The notes under the pieces were generated by a model. It saw only the letters and a program-made list of their open reading frames with translations, searched no databases and was not told the DNA's origin. A DNA stretch of 38,774 nucleotides, taken from the NCBI GenBank assembly GCA_002299795.1, contig DBNP01000002.1:1-38774 (forward strand). The letters are read 5' to 3'. The first letter of the stretch is position 1. Every line of letters begins with the position of its first letter. Below are positions 8,034 through 14,635 of the stretch, in pieces. Source of the DNA: Candidatus Saccharibacteria bacterium UBA669. GTDB lineage: Bacteria > Patescibacteriota > Saccharimonadia > Saccharimonadales > Saccharimonadaceae. The position numbers were made by a program, and so were the translations under genes.

Positions 8034-8285
8034 ATGGGAGTGATCTATTCTACTGAAGCGGTGTCGCGCGGACACCTTCCAAAGCCTGGCGCACATAGCA
8101 AAGCGGCCGACCACCTATTAGTGTCGCTGTTTGATATAAACCGGCGCCCTTCACTCTTGGCGGGAATGATTTATGGATCTGTGGCACTGAATAATGCGCT
8201 GAGACTTGCTAATGGCTGGCAGTATATTGTAAATCGACTGGTCGCCCAGGAATTTCCCCATATTGCGCAGGACGTGTTGCAGTAA
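8034..8285 (+). CDS. Small hypothetical protein (83 residues)
   Basis: The product is not recognised. It begins MGVIYSTEAVSRGHLPKPGA and looks like a soluble, mostly helical small protein: the middle (RPSLLAGMIYGSVALNNALRLANGW) alternates hydrophobic and polar residues but is too short to be confidently a membrane span. The evidence that it is real is the good promoter whose predicted start coincides with the ATG, and the long inverted repeat at 8316-8359 behind it. It is monocistronic between purF and the tRNA pair. Confidence 0.55.
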   Translation: MGVIYSTEAVSRGHLPKPGAHSKAADHLLVSLFDINRRPSLLAGMIYGSVALNNALRLANGWQYIVNRLVAQEFPHIAQDVLQ

Positions 8286-8315
8286 CCTCTGCGATTTGGG
8301 TATCATCTTCCAGCC

Positions 8316-8359
8316 CCAAAGAAATATCCCTAGGCTAAGCTCTAGGGATATTTCTTTGG
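8316..8359. terminator. Long perfect inverted repeat, likely bidirectional terminator
   Basis: A perfect 17-bp stem (8316-8332 with 8343-8359) encloses a ten-base loop. It lies between the convergent gene at 8034 and the minus-strand tRNA-Tyr. The three outermost bases of one arm are the encoded CCA end of tRNA-Tyr (8359-8357), so hairpin and tRNA 3' end overlap. No long U-tract follows, so it may also act as a processing or stability element. Confidence 0.65.
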
Positions 8360-8441
8360 TACCGGAGGTAGGACTCGAACCTACGAAGGCTTACGCCGAG
8401 AGATTTACAGTCTCTTGTCATTGCCACTAGACGACTCCGGC
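8357..8441 (-). tRNA. tRNA-Tyr (anticodon GTA)
   Basis: The minus strand gives acceptor GCCGGAG/CTCCGGT (one G-U pair), anticodon loop CTGTAAA with GTA, a long variable arm typical of bacterial tRNA-Tyr, and T-loop TTCGAGT. CCA is encoded. It lies three bases downstream of tRNA-Thr(TGT), so both come from one transcript. Confidence 0.95.
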
Positions 8442-8444
8442 CTA

Positions 8445-8521
8445 TGGAGCCGCTTCTCGGATTCGAACCGAGGACCTACTGTTTACAAAACAGTTGCTCT
8501 AACCAACTGAGCTAAAGCGGC
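8445..8521 (-). tRNA. tRNA-Thr (anticodon TGT)
   Basis: The cloverleaf on the minus strand has acceptor GCCGCTT/AAGCGGC, anticodon loop TTTGTAA giving TGT, T-loop TTCGAAT, and an encoded CCA (8447-8445). Together with the GGT isoacceptor at 6340 it covers most threonine codons. It is the first gene of the Thr-Tyr transcript. Confidence 0.95.
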
Positions 8522-8549
8522 ACGTCAAAACGTAAAAGGTACAGGCACA

Positions 8550-8578
8550 ATTTTATCCCATATCTGCCAAAAAAACAA
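8550..8578 (-). promoter_or_regulatory. Promoter of the tRNA-Thr/tRNA-Tyr pair
   Basis: On the minus strand TTGTTT (8578-8573) and TAAAAT (8555-8550) are 17 bp apart, and the predicted start is about 20 nt before the tRNA-Thr 5' end. The -35 box touches the end of the TPR gene. Confidence 0.5.
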
Positions 8579-8579
8579 G

Positions 8580-9236
8580 TTACATGATCACTTTGCGGAC
8601 TTGTTGGACACTTTTGCTGGGTGGATTTTTTGAATTTACCGACTTCGCAATTCGATCGCGTAGTGATTGTGCTTTTTCTTCATCACCAACCCTACTATAG
8701 GCATCTGCAAGAATATGAAAACTTTGAACGCTTGGATCAATCTCAGCTGCCCTTTCTAGCGACGCGATCATTTTGTTCGTATGGCCGAGTTTTTCTTGCA
8801 CCTTTGCGTAGGCAATGTGTCGCGAAGCCAGGGCGTCTTCCATGCTCAGCGCCTGCTCAAATGCCAGTGCGGCCTTTTCATAATGCGCGGTCTCAAAATA
8901 TATCAATCCGACGTTGTGTAGGCTGCTCGCGCTCGGCTCAAGGCTTTGAGCAATTTCAAAACACTCAATTGCATCACTATATGCCTGCTGTTTGGCGTAT
9001 AGAATACCGAGGCGGTTATACGCGGTAGCGTTTTTCTCATCGACGCGCAAAATAGTAAGGAGTGCTTTTTCGGCACGTAAATATTTACGGTCACGTAGCG
9101 ACTCTTGAGCGATATCCCAGAGCTTGTCCAGCTTGCTCGAAATCTTTTGTGGTAGATCTGCAGCAGCTTCATCAATAGTCTGCTGACGCCAGATGGCCCA
9201 GGCGCCGAATACCATGACAAGGAGTAATCCAAACAT
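8580..9236 (-). CDS. Membrane-anchored TPR protein
   Basis: The 218-residue product starts with a hydrophobic helix (MFGLLLVMVFGAWAIW) that likely anchors it in the membrane with the rest inside the cell. From about residue 36 to 175 it consists of tetratricopeptide repeats, for example AYNRLGILYAKQQAYSDAIE and SLHNVGLIYFETAHYEKAAL, ending in RVGDEEKAQSLRDR. TPR arrays mediate protein-protein contacts; no enzymatic function is seen. It begins nine bases behind the holB stop. A TATAAT with TGC in front overlaps that stop and lies eight bases before the ATG, so the gene may also be transcribed alone, without a leader. Confidence 0.8.
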   Translation of the reverse strand: MFGLLLVMVFGAWAIWRQQTIDEAAADLPQKISSKLDKLWDIAQESLRDRKYLRAEKALLTILRVDEKNATAYNRLGILYAKQQAYSDAIECFEIAQSLEPSASSLHNVGLIYFETAHYEKAALAFEQALSMEDALASRHIAYAKVQEKLGHTNKMIASLERAAEIDPSVQSFHILADAYSRVGDEEKAQSLRDRIAKSVNSKNPPSKSVQQVRKVIM

Positions 9237-9244
9237 ATAGCTAT

Positions 9245-9250
9245 ATTATA
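9245..9250 (-). promoter_or_regulatory. Extended -10 element overlapping the holB stop codon
   Basis: TGC-TATAAT spans the holB TAA stop (9248-9246), and the ATG of the TPR gene follows the box after eight bases. The position suits a leaderless internal transcript within the trpS operon. Confidence 0.5.
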
Positions 9251-10070
9251 GCACAACCAGTAGTAGCTGGAGCTTTACGGCGCCATTGGCGGTGATGCGA
9301 TCATGCGCGCGAGTAAACTTTGCGGCAATGGCTAGCTGAGCCTGCGAGGGTGCGCGTTTCACACTATAGGTAATGATTGCAAGCGCCGCTTCGATGACCT
9401 GAAGCGCCTGCACGCGATCACTGCCATACTCGTGAATGACACGAAGTTTGTCGGTGGCTGTCCCTTGCAGTAGTGCGCGTGCATCTTGCATCAGCTGGGC
9501 ACTGGCTGCAAGTGCGGAAGGGCTCATGGCTAGTGAAGTAAGGAGCGCTGGACGGCCCGCAGCGATGAATTGAATCTGCTGTATTGCGGTTTCGTCAGTC
9601 AAGCCAAGTTTACGAATAATATCGACCGACTGTGCAGTCGAAAGTGCGCGCACCGTAACCCGCTGAACACGAGATAAAATGGTCGGTAAGATTTTGTGGT
9701 GGCTATGCGCGGTTAAAATGAAGTGAATATGCGGCGATGGCTCCTCGAGCAGTTTGAGCAACGCGTGCTGCGCCTGGGCGACCATTCGGTCGGCGTCATC
9801 AATGACAAATACTTGGCGGTCAGCAGATTTACTCTTCGTCTGGTCGTACAGCATGCGAATCTGGTCAATTTTAATTGAGCCATCAGGATCAGAATTGCCT
9901 TTTGCATCGGTCGGGCTGACAATACCTGAAAGGTTTTTACCTGCGATATCGCGGGCAGTGCTGAGAAGACCCATACCCGGCGCTCCATCAAGCAACACGG
10001 CGTGAGGAAGCTCCCTGCGAAATGCCGACAAGTAGGTCTCGGTTATAGGATTATACACTCGCGACTGCAT
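9246..10070 (-). CDS. holB: DNA polymerase III delta' subunit-like clamp-loader ATPase domain
   Basis: The start at 10070 (MQSRVYNPITETYLSAFRRE) is chosen over 10136 because it limits overlap with the upstream gene to 20 bases and has GAGG six bases before it. The 274-residue protein has a degenerate P-loop DGAPGMGLLST near residue 28 that lacks the GKT lysine, a Walker-B-like VFVIDDADRM, LLKLLEEPSPHIHFIL, and the sensor region TILSRVQRV. A broken P-loop is the normal state of delta' in the clamp loader that places the beta clamp on DNA. No zinc-binding cysteines are present. Confidence 0.82.
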   Translation of the reverse strand: MQSRVYNPITETYLSAFRRELPHAVLLDGAPGMGLLSTARDIAGKNLSGIVSPTDAKGNSDPDGSIKIDQIRMLYDQTKSKSADRQVFVIDDADRMVAQAQHALLKLLEEPSPHIHFILTAHSHHKILPTILSRVQRVTVRALSTAQSVDIIRKLGLTDETAIQQIQFIAAGRPALLTSLAMSPSALAASAQLMQDARALLQGTATDKLRVIHEYGSDRVQALQVIEAALAIITYSVKRAPSQAQLAIAAKFTRAHDRITANGAVKLQLLLVVL

Positions 10071-11229
10071 CGGGGGCCTCGGGGAAATATGCAGAAAATG
10101 CACCAGGTAGCGGTGCTGTGAATACTTGCCGTTCACCCCGCGAAGTTGTCACTTCTAGTTTGTACGCATGCAGATACATGCGGTCAGATGATTTTCCGTA
10201 AACACGGTCACCAACAATAGGAGTTCCAAGGTGAGCGAGATGTACGCGCAGCTGATGGGTACGACCGGTACGTGGTTGCAGTAGGATGAGTGTGTGGTTG
10301 CCAGATGTATCGAGCACTCGGTAGTCAGTTTGCGCGGGCTTGCCGTTGCTATTGGCACGAAACGTACTGGGCGCGGAGGGGTTTCTGCCAATTGGCACGT
10401 CAATAGTAGCCTGCAGATCTTTAGGAATTCCCTTTGTGATTGCAATGTAGCTTTTTTTTGCAAGACGGTCTGCGAACTGCTGCTTCAGTAGTGCAAATGC
10501 CTCTGGTGTACGCGCGCCAATCATTACCCCACTGGTGTCGCGGTCGAGCCGATGCACAATGCCAGGGCGATCTGTCTCCAGACCTACGTTGCTATAGCGA
10601 CGGAAAAAGTCCGCAACAGTGAATTCATCGTTGGTAGCGCCTTTGCTGTGTGTTAGTACGCCAGCAGGCTTATTAATGACGATCACGTCATCGTCTAGGT
10701 ACAGAATGGGCAGTTCATGCTGGCTGTAGTCAGTACGCTCTGGTAATTTGATGGCTATTTTATCAGCGTCAGTCACCTCAAACTTAGGCTGAGATACAGG
10801 TGCGCCATTGACGCGCACATGGCCGAGTTTGATATGCTTCTGCCAGGTACTGCGGCTATACTCTGGGTGCCGTTCGGCCAACAGTACATCAAGACGCTTT
10901 TTATTCGACGTAGTTTGGAATAAATAAACGTCCTTACCTTTGAAGGGTAAGCCATAGGTCATCAGCTCGCTTGTCGGATTCTCAAGCACAATACCCTGCG
11001 CATTACTATCAGTTTGACGAATTTGCCTCAAGATATAGCCAGTATCATCTCCTGCGGTTTCGTCGAGAAGCGCGTAGTAGAACCCACGTTTAAAACGAAA
11101 ATGGATTAATTGATTCGTCGGACTTGGATGGGACTGCCTGACTTGGTCAATTTCGCGTGGCACATGGCTATCATCAGCGATATTAAAGCGTCGCAGTATG
11201 GCAAGTAGGTCGCTGGTGGTGACTTTCAC
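10051..11229 (-). CDS. RluA-family pseudouridine synthase with N-terminal extension
   Basis: The 392-residue protein has three parts. Residues 1 to about 108 form an extra domain with no family I recognise. Residues about 110-180 are an S4 RNA-binding domain (KRLDVLLAERHPEYSRSTWQ, HVRVNGAPV). The rest is the catalytic domain with RPGIVHRLDRDTSGVMI near residue 222, whose Asp in HRLDRDTSG is the catalytic residue, and the LLQPRTGRTHQLRVHL motif. RluA-family enzymes isomerise uridines to pseudouridine in rRNA or tRNA; RluD is the closest layout but the target site cannot be set here. It starts one base after the trpS stop and overlaps holB. Confidence 0.88.
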   Translation of the reverse strand: MKVTTSDLLAILRRFNIADDSHVPREIDQVRQSHPSPTNQLIHFRFKRGFYYALLDETAGDDTGYILRQIRQTDSNAQGIVLENPTSELMTYGLPFKGKDVYLFQTTSNKKRLDVLLAERHPEYSRSTWQKHIKLGHVRVNGAPVSQPKFEVTDADKIAIKLPERTDYSQHELPILYLDDDVIVINKPAGVLTHSKGATNDEFTVADFFRRYSNVGLETDRPGIVHRLDRDTSGVMIGARTPEAFALLKQQFADRLAKKSYIAITKGIPKDLQATIDVPIGRNPSAPSTFRANSNGKPAQTDYRVLDTSGNHTLILLQPRTGRTHQLRVHLAHLGTPIVGDRVYGKSSDRMYLHAYKLEVTTSRGERQVFTAPLPGAFSAYFPEAPDAVASV

Positions 11230-11230
11230 G

Positions 11231-12256
11231 CTAGTTCCTGAGTCCTACGGCTTTTTGCACACGCAACAGGGTTTCGTTGGCTGTCGTGTTCATGGCGCGT
11301 TCGCTATTTTCAAGTTTTGCCAGTACTGCCGCATCGTCAACCTGTGCTAGCCTGGACTGGAAGGCCTCGAGAAATGCCGCAACTTCGTTCGCGACAACTT
11401 GCTTAAATTCACCGTATCGTTCCAGACCATCAAATTCGGCTGCAACGTCTGCTACGGGTTTGCTGCGCAGAAGTGCGAGGATATCAAGCAGGTTGCTGAT
11501 ACCGGGCTGGTTCTCTTTGTCATAATGAACGGCTCCGACGCTATCGGTTGTAGCGCTCATCACCTTCTTCGAGGCGGTCTCAGGCGTATCACTTAGGAAA
11601 ATGACACCCTTACCGGTTTCGTCACTTTTGCTCATTTTTTTGCTTGGGTCAAGCAGATCCTTGATACGTAGTCCTTGGTCTTTGCCGAAAAATTCGTGTT
11701 GTTTTATGACGGGTTCTGGTACGGTAAATAACTCACCAAACTTACTATTCATGCGTTCAGCAATATCGCGCGTAATTTCTAGATGCTGTGTTTGGTCATC
11801 ACCAACTGGCACGTATCGGGCATTGTAGAGCAGAATATCACTCGCCATGAGAACTGGATAGTCAAAAAGTCCAACGCTAACGCTGCTGAGCTTTGATGAC
11901 TTGTCTTTGAACTGCGTCATGCGCTCCATCTCACCTGTGCCAACAAAGTTGTTCAAAAGGATGGTGAGCTCGCTATGTGCGGGTACATGACTTTGGCGGT
12001 AGAGATGGATTGACTCATTATCCAGCGGTAACCCGGCTGCAGTGTAAACCCTCGCATTATTCATAATTGAGTCATATAGCTGACTGTGGTCGATTGGCGT
12101 CGTAAAGCTGTGCAAATCGGGAATAAAAAAGTTCACGTCATATTCGGCGGAACGTGTTTTTGCCATATCGATAATTGGCATCATTGCACCAAAATAATTG
12201 CCGATATGCAGGTCGTTGTTGGCGCGAATGCCGGTGAGGATTACGGGTTTTGTCAT
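11231..12256 (-). CDS. trpS: Tryptophan-tRNA ligase
   Basis: This 341-residue class I synthetase has the HIGH-like signature LHIGNYFG at residues 16-23, a RQSHVPAHSELTILLNNFVG substrate segment, the GDDQTQHLEITRDIA motif, and KKMSKSDETGKG around residue 204. Length and order match TrpRS. It charges tRNA-Trp with tryptophan in the cytosol. It is the third gene behind a leader that holds a short ORF with a Trp codon and an intrinsic terminator (13600-13774), so control by Trp-tRNA supply is suggested. It follows the AstE/AspA-like gene after 21 bases. Confidence 0.96.
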   Translation of the reverse strand: MTKPVILTGIRANNDLHIGNYFGAMMPIIDMAKTRSAEYDVNFFIPDLHSFTTPIDHSQLYDSIMNNARVYTAAGLPLDNESIHLYRQSHVPAHSELTILLNNFVGTGEMERMTQFKDKSSKLSSVSVGLFDYPVLMASDILLYNARYVPVGDDQTQHLEITRDIAERMNSKFGELFTVPEPVIKQHEFFGKDQGLRIKDLLDPSKKMSKSDETGKGVIFLSDTPETASKKVMSATTDSVGAVHYDKENQPGISNLLDILALLRSKPVADVAAEFDGLERYGEFKQVVANEVAAFLEAFQSRLAQVDDAAVLAKLENSERAMNTTANETLLRVQKAVGLRN

Positions 12257-12277
12257 AGCTGTCTCCTATTATACCAT

Positions 12278-12982
12278 TTAAAGTGTTATTTCCTCTGGTG
12301 AGTCTGATTTGAAGCCCAGATAATCCGTTTGTTTCTTGTATGAGTTGTTGCCCGTCATGATCGGGACAAAGCCGAGCTGATGCATATGAAAGTTTTTAAA
12401 AGTAGCAGCCTGTTCGGGTGCAATATCCTTTTTATATATTCTGCCCGTCATCGTGTAGAGCTTTTTTGACACCTGGCCCGAAGATCCGTTGATATATCGT
12501 TCGAGATCAAGGATTATTTTATTGAGCAGCTCGATGCTTATGCCGCGGTTTGAAACTTCGTATCCAACAACATTCGGGGCGATACTCGCGCTGTCATGCA
12601 TTGGTTGCACTTTTAGTACTGTACCGATATGACTTGCGCGCATGAAGCGTTTTACGTTTTCATCAACAATATTGCCAACGATCAAAATATTTGGCTGAAT
12701 TGTTGAGGTGGTGTGCGCATCGATAACCAGGTCGGGTTTTGTTGTTGCAACATATTGCTGAATTTCATTTGCCCTGCGTTGCTCGTACGTATTGTCGCCT
12801 TGCCCATAGCTTCGATTTAGATCGGACTCGGTGTAGCGTATACGACATGCGTAGGCGCGCGGATTCCCAACGATAAAGTCGATGTGTTCAATGAGCGGCG
12901 AACGCGTCCGCAGCAAATGCTGATAGAGCTTTACTCCGAGTAGCTCGTTGCCATGAGTTGCGCCAATAAGTAGTATTTTCAT
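12278..12982 (-). CDS. Succinylglutamate desuccinylase/aspartoacylase-like (M14-type) zinc protein
   Basis: The 234-residue product carries the M14-like zinc site: GATHGNE gives His10 and Glu13, and VIDAHTTS gives His90. NPRAY and ESDLNRSYG, the substrate-arginine region of aspartoacylases, follow at residues 40-60, and ISIELLNK (Glu151) could be the catalytic glutamate. Family members hydrolyse N-acyl amino acids or related amides. The substrate is unknown. It overlaps the end of the frameshifted GNAT gene as ATGA, so an acyltransferase and a deacylase would have been coupled in the operon. It lacks a signal peptide. Confidence 0.75.
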   Translation of the reverse strand: MKILLIGATHGNELLGVKLYQHLLRTRSPLIEHIDFIVGNPRAYACRIRYTESDLNRSYGQGDNTYEQRRANEIQQYVATTKPDLVIDAHTTSTIQPNILIVGNIVDENVKRFMRASHIGTVLKVQPMHDSASIAPNVVGYEVSNRGISIELLNKIILDLERYINGSSGQVSKKLYTMTGRIYKKDIAPEQAATFKNFHMHQLGFVPIMTGNNSYKKQTDYLGFKSDSPEEITL

Positions 12983-13600
12983 AGTGTGTCCTTTCGTATG
13001 CGAGCGGCGATTACCAGGGCATTACGTACATTGACGAGTCCGCTAAACTGCTCTTTTAATAGTACGCTATTGTCGGTAAGTGGTCTATCTGCTGGGTCGT
13101 TGCCTTGAAATAGGCCCTCCTCACCATATCGATTGACATGATACACGGCATCGTCGAGTGCGCTCGCATATGGCTGCGTGAGGGCGAGGTCTCGTAGCTC
13201 GGCATCGTCGTGTATCGGATATATACTCTCTGCGACATGCGATACCATGCGAATAATTGATGGGTTACGTGTATAGGTGGTTATGTAGCTTGGCCGTAGA
13301 TCACGCACCGTAGCTGCAAGGAGCTGTGAAGCGACGCCGCGACGCTGGTAATTTGGGTGGACGACACGTCCGGCGAGCTCGATAGCGCTACCGCCAAAGA
13401 TACTCCCGTACCATTGAAAATGCAGCGAGCGCCTCGCCTTCTTTTGCCAGCACGATACTGTCAGCGGCGTTGATATGCTTGACGGTATCTTCGAGCATAT
13501 CCGGTGTATCGCCTTGGCCAAATCCAATGCCGGCAAGATGGGCAATTGACTCTACGTCGTGCTTTGAAAGTTGATGTGGTTGGTATGAAATAGTATTCAC
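12979..13600 (-). pseudogene. GNAT acetyltransferase with an apparent +1 frameshift
   Basis: A GTG start at 13600 with AGGAG five bases before it opens MNTISYQPHQLSKHDVES. The frame reaches TAG at 13388 after SMVREYLWR. The acetyl-CoA-binding part of a GNAT fold, AGRVVHPNYQRRGVASQLL, continues in the +1 frame and runs to 12979. Reading CGG, skipping the T of the stop, and continuing AGC-GCT-ATC would join both halves into one protein of about 206 residues. It may be a broken gene, a sequencing or assembly error, or recoding; the sequence alone does not decide. It is the first gene of the trpS operon and overlaps the next start as ATGA. The substrate is unknown. Confidence 0.7.
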
Positions 13601-13625
13601 AGTAGCTCCTCTCTGTAGTTTATAA

Positions 13626-13652
13626 AAATAGAGACCGTCGCGGCCTCTATTT
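13626..13652 (-). terminator. Intrinsic terminator inside the trpS operon leader (candidate attenuator)
   Basis: As minus-strand RNA this is a 12-bp stem AAATAGAGGCCG/CGGUCUCUAUUU with loop CGA, followed by a U run. One pair is G-U, which holds only in the minus-strand transcript and fits that direction. It lies 26 bases before the GNAT start codon and about 38 bases behind the stop of the leader ORF. Its 5' arm contains GCCGCG (13644-13639), which can pair instead with CGCGGU (13686-13681) just behind the leader ORF. Confidence 0.75.
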
Positions 13653-13689
13653 CATATTTGAGATTCAAACAATCCAACAAACCGCGTTT

Positions 13690-13737
13690 CTAGTCACGGT
13701 GCTGCCAGCCAGATGCTGATAGGTGGATGTGTTTCAT
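13690..13737 (-). CDS. Candidate Trp leader peptide of the trpS operon
   Basis: This 15-codon ORF encodes MKHIHLSASGWQHRD. Its ATG lies eight bases behind the -10 box, so it would be translated without a leader. The single Trp codon (13707-13705) stands five codons before the TAG. A ribosome stalled there would leave CGCGGU (13686-13681) free, while one that reaches the stop would cover it. That is the geometry of a ribosome-mediated attenuator controlling the terminator at 13626-13652. Three His codons are also present, so the sensed amino acid is not certain; Trp is favoured because trpS lies downstream. Confidence 0.55.
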   Translation of the reverse strand: MKHIHLSASGWQHRD

Positions 13738-13745
13738 ACGGCCTC

Positions 13746-13774
13746 ATCATAGTACATGTAGCTTTTTCTGTCAA
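13746..13774 (-). promoter_or_regulatory. Promoter of the trpS operon
   Basis: On the minus strand a perfect TTGACA (13774-13769) and TATGAT (13751-13746) are exactly 17 bp apart. The predicted start near 13738 is at the ATG of the leader ORF and about 138 nt before the first structural gene. Confidence 0.8.
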
Positions 13775-13792
13775 TGGCCGCTGCGGGGCAAA

Positions 13793-14623
13793 TTAATTGT
13801 CGGGAGTAAGGGTATCTTTGGCAGCCTTACTAATTGAGGCAATAGTTGCAACTCGCACTGCTCCTGCTATCTCATGGCCGCCAAGTGCGCGTGTCCATTC
13901 AACGTTCGGCTGTTGCCTAGTGATATCTCTGATGGTTTCATCGAGCACAATCGCATCAAATTGTCCAGAAACAATGTGAATAGGCTGTTTGATTTTGAGA
14001 ATGTCCTGATAGGACTGCTGATTAATGATCGCTGCTTCAAGAGATGCAAGGTAGGCAGGAACATTGACGGTGTCGGCCCTAAAGCCTTTGTTAACCAAGT
14101 AGTACTTGCCCGCTAGGCGCAGAACTTTCTCGGTAGCGTCTGGGTTTTCGGCCATGAGTGCATACATGCGACGTAGTACCTCTTCTGGCTTTGGATCAAA
14201 TTGCTTTGGGTGTCGATCGGGCTTGTAGAGCGGCGGGCTAATAAGGACGAGAGATTTTATTGTAAATGGGTAATGGCGATGAGCAAATTCGATAGCAACA
14301 AGCGACCCCAGTGAATGGCCGACCAAGATAATTGGTTCAGATATATTGAGTGAGAAGAGCGTCCTAGCAATACTATCCGCTTGAGTGCGTGCTCCGTAGA
14401 CATTCCAAGCCGGCTTTGGCGAGGCTCCGAACCCCAGCAGGTCAATACCAATCACTCGGGCAGATCTTGGCAGTTTAGCGATGAGTGGCTGCCACATTCC
14501 AAGCGAGCTACCAATGCCATGAAGTAGCACGATCGTCACCGAAGGCTGCGCGGGTGACCGAAACTCATACGAGTTGAGCCTATAGGGTAGACGAAGATAT
14601 CTATGGAGCAGCTGTTGCCACAT
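13793..14623 (-). CDS. Alpha/beta hydrolase
   Basis: The 276-residue product has the complete catalytic machinery of the alpha/beta hydrolase fold: oxyanion HG (IVLLHGIGSS, residues 31-40), nucleophile elbow VGHSLGS with Ser104, an acid at Asp223 (SGQFDAIV) and His250 (GGHEIAG). The substrate is unknown. No signal peptide or lipobox is seen. The start at 14623 is preferred to 14680 because a TGG-TATAAT box lies six bases before it, it avoids overlap with the upstream gene, and MWQQLLHRYLRLPYRLNS is a plausible N-terminus. That box overlaps the stop of the upstream gene, so the mRNA is probably leaderless. Confidence 0.85.
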   Translation of the reverse strand: MWQQLLHRYLRLPYRLNSYEFRSPAQPSVTIVLLHGIGSSLGMWQPLIAKLPRSARVIGIDLLGFGASPKPAWNVYGARTQADSIARTLFSLNISEPIILVGHSLGSLVAIEFAHRHYPFTIKSLVLISPPLYKPDRHPKQFDPKPEEVLRRMYALMAENPDATEKVLRLAGKYYLVNKGFRADTVNVPAYLASLEAAIINQQSYQDILKIKQPIHIVSGQFDAIVLDETIRDITRQQPNVEWTRALGGHEIAGAVRVATIASISKAAKDTLTPDN

Positions 14624-14629
14624 AGATTC

Positions 14630-14635
14630 ATTATA
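14630..14635 (-). promoter_or_regulatory. Extended -10 element of the hydrolase gene, leaderless arrangement
   Basis: TGG-TATAAT is followed after six bases (GAATCT) by ATG. The box includes the TAA stop of the upstream gene. No -35 box is evident, which is tolerated with an extended -10 element. Confidence 0.55.

Noticed and set aside
13600..13740. T-box riboswitch in the trpS leader
   Set aside because: There is no AGGGUGGNACCGCG T-box sequence and no specifier stem; the short ORF with promoter and terminator fits leader-peptide attenuation better.
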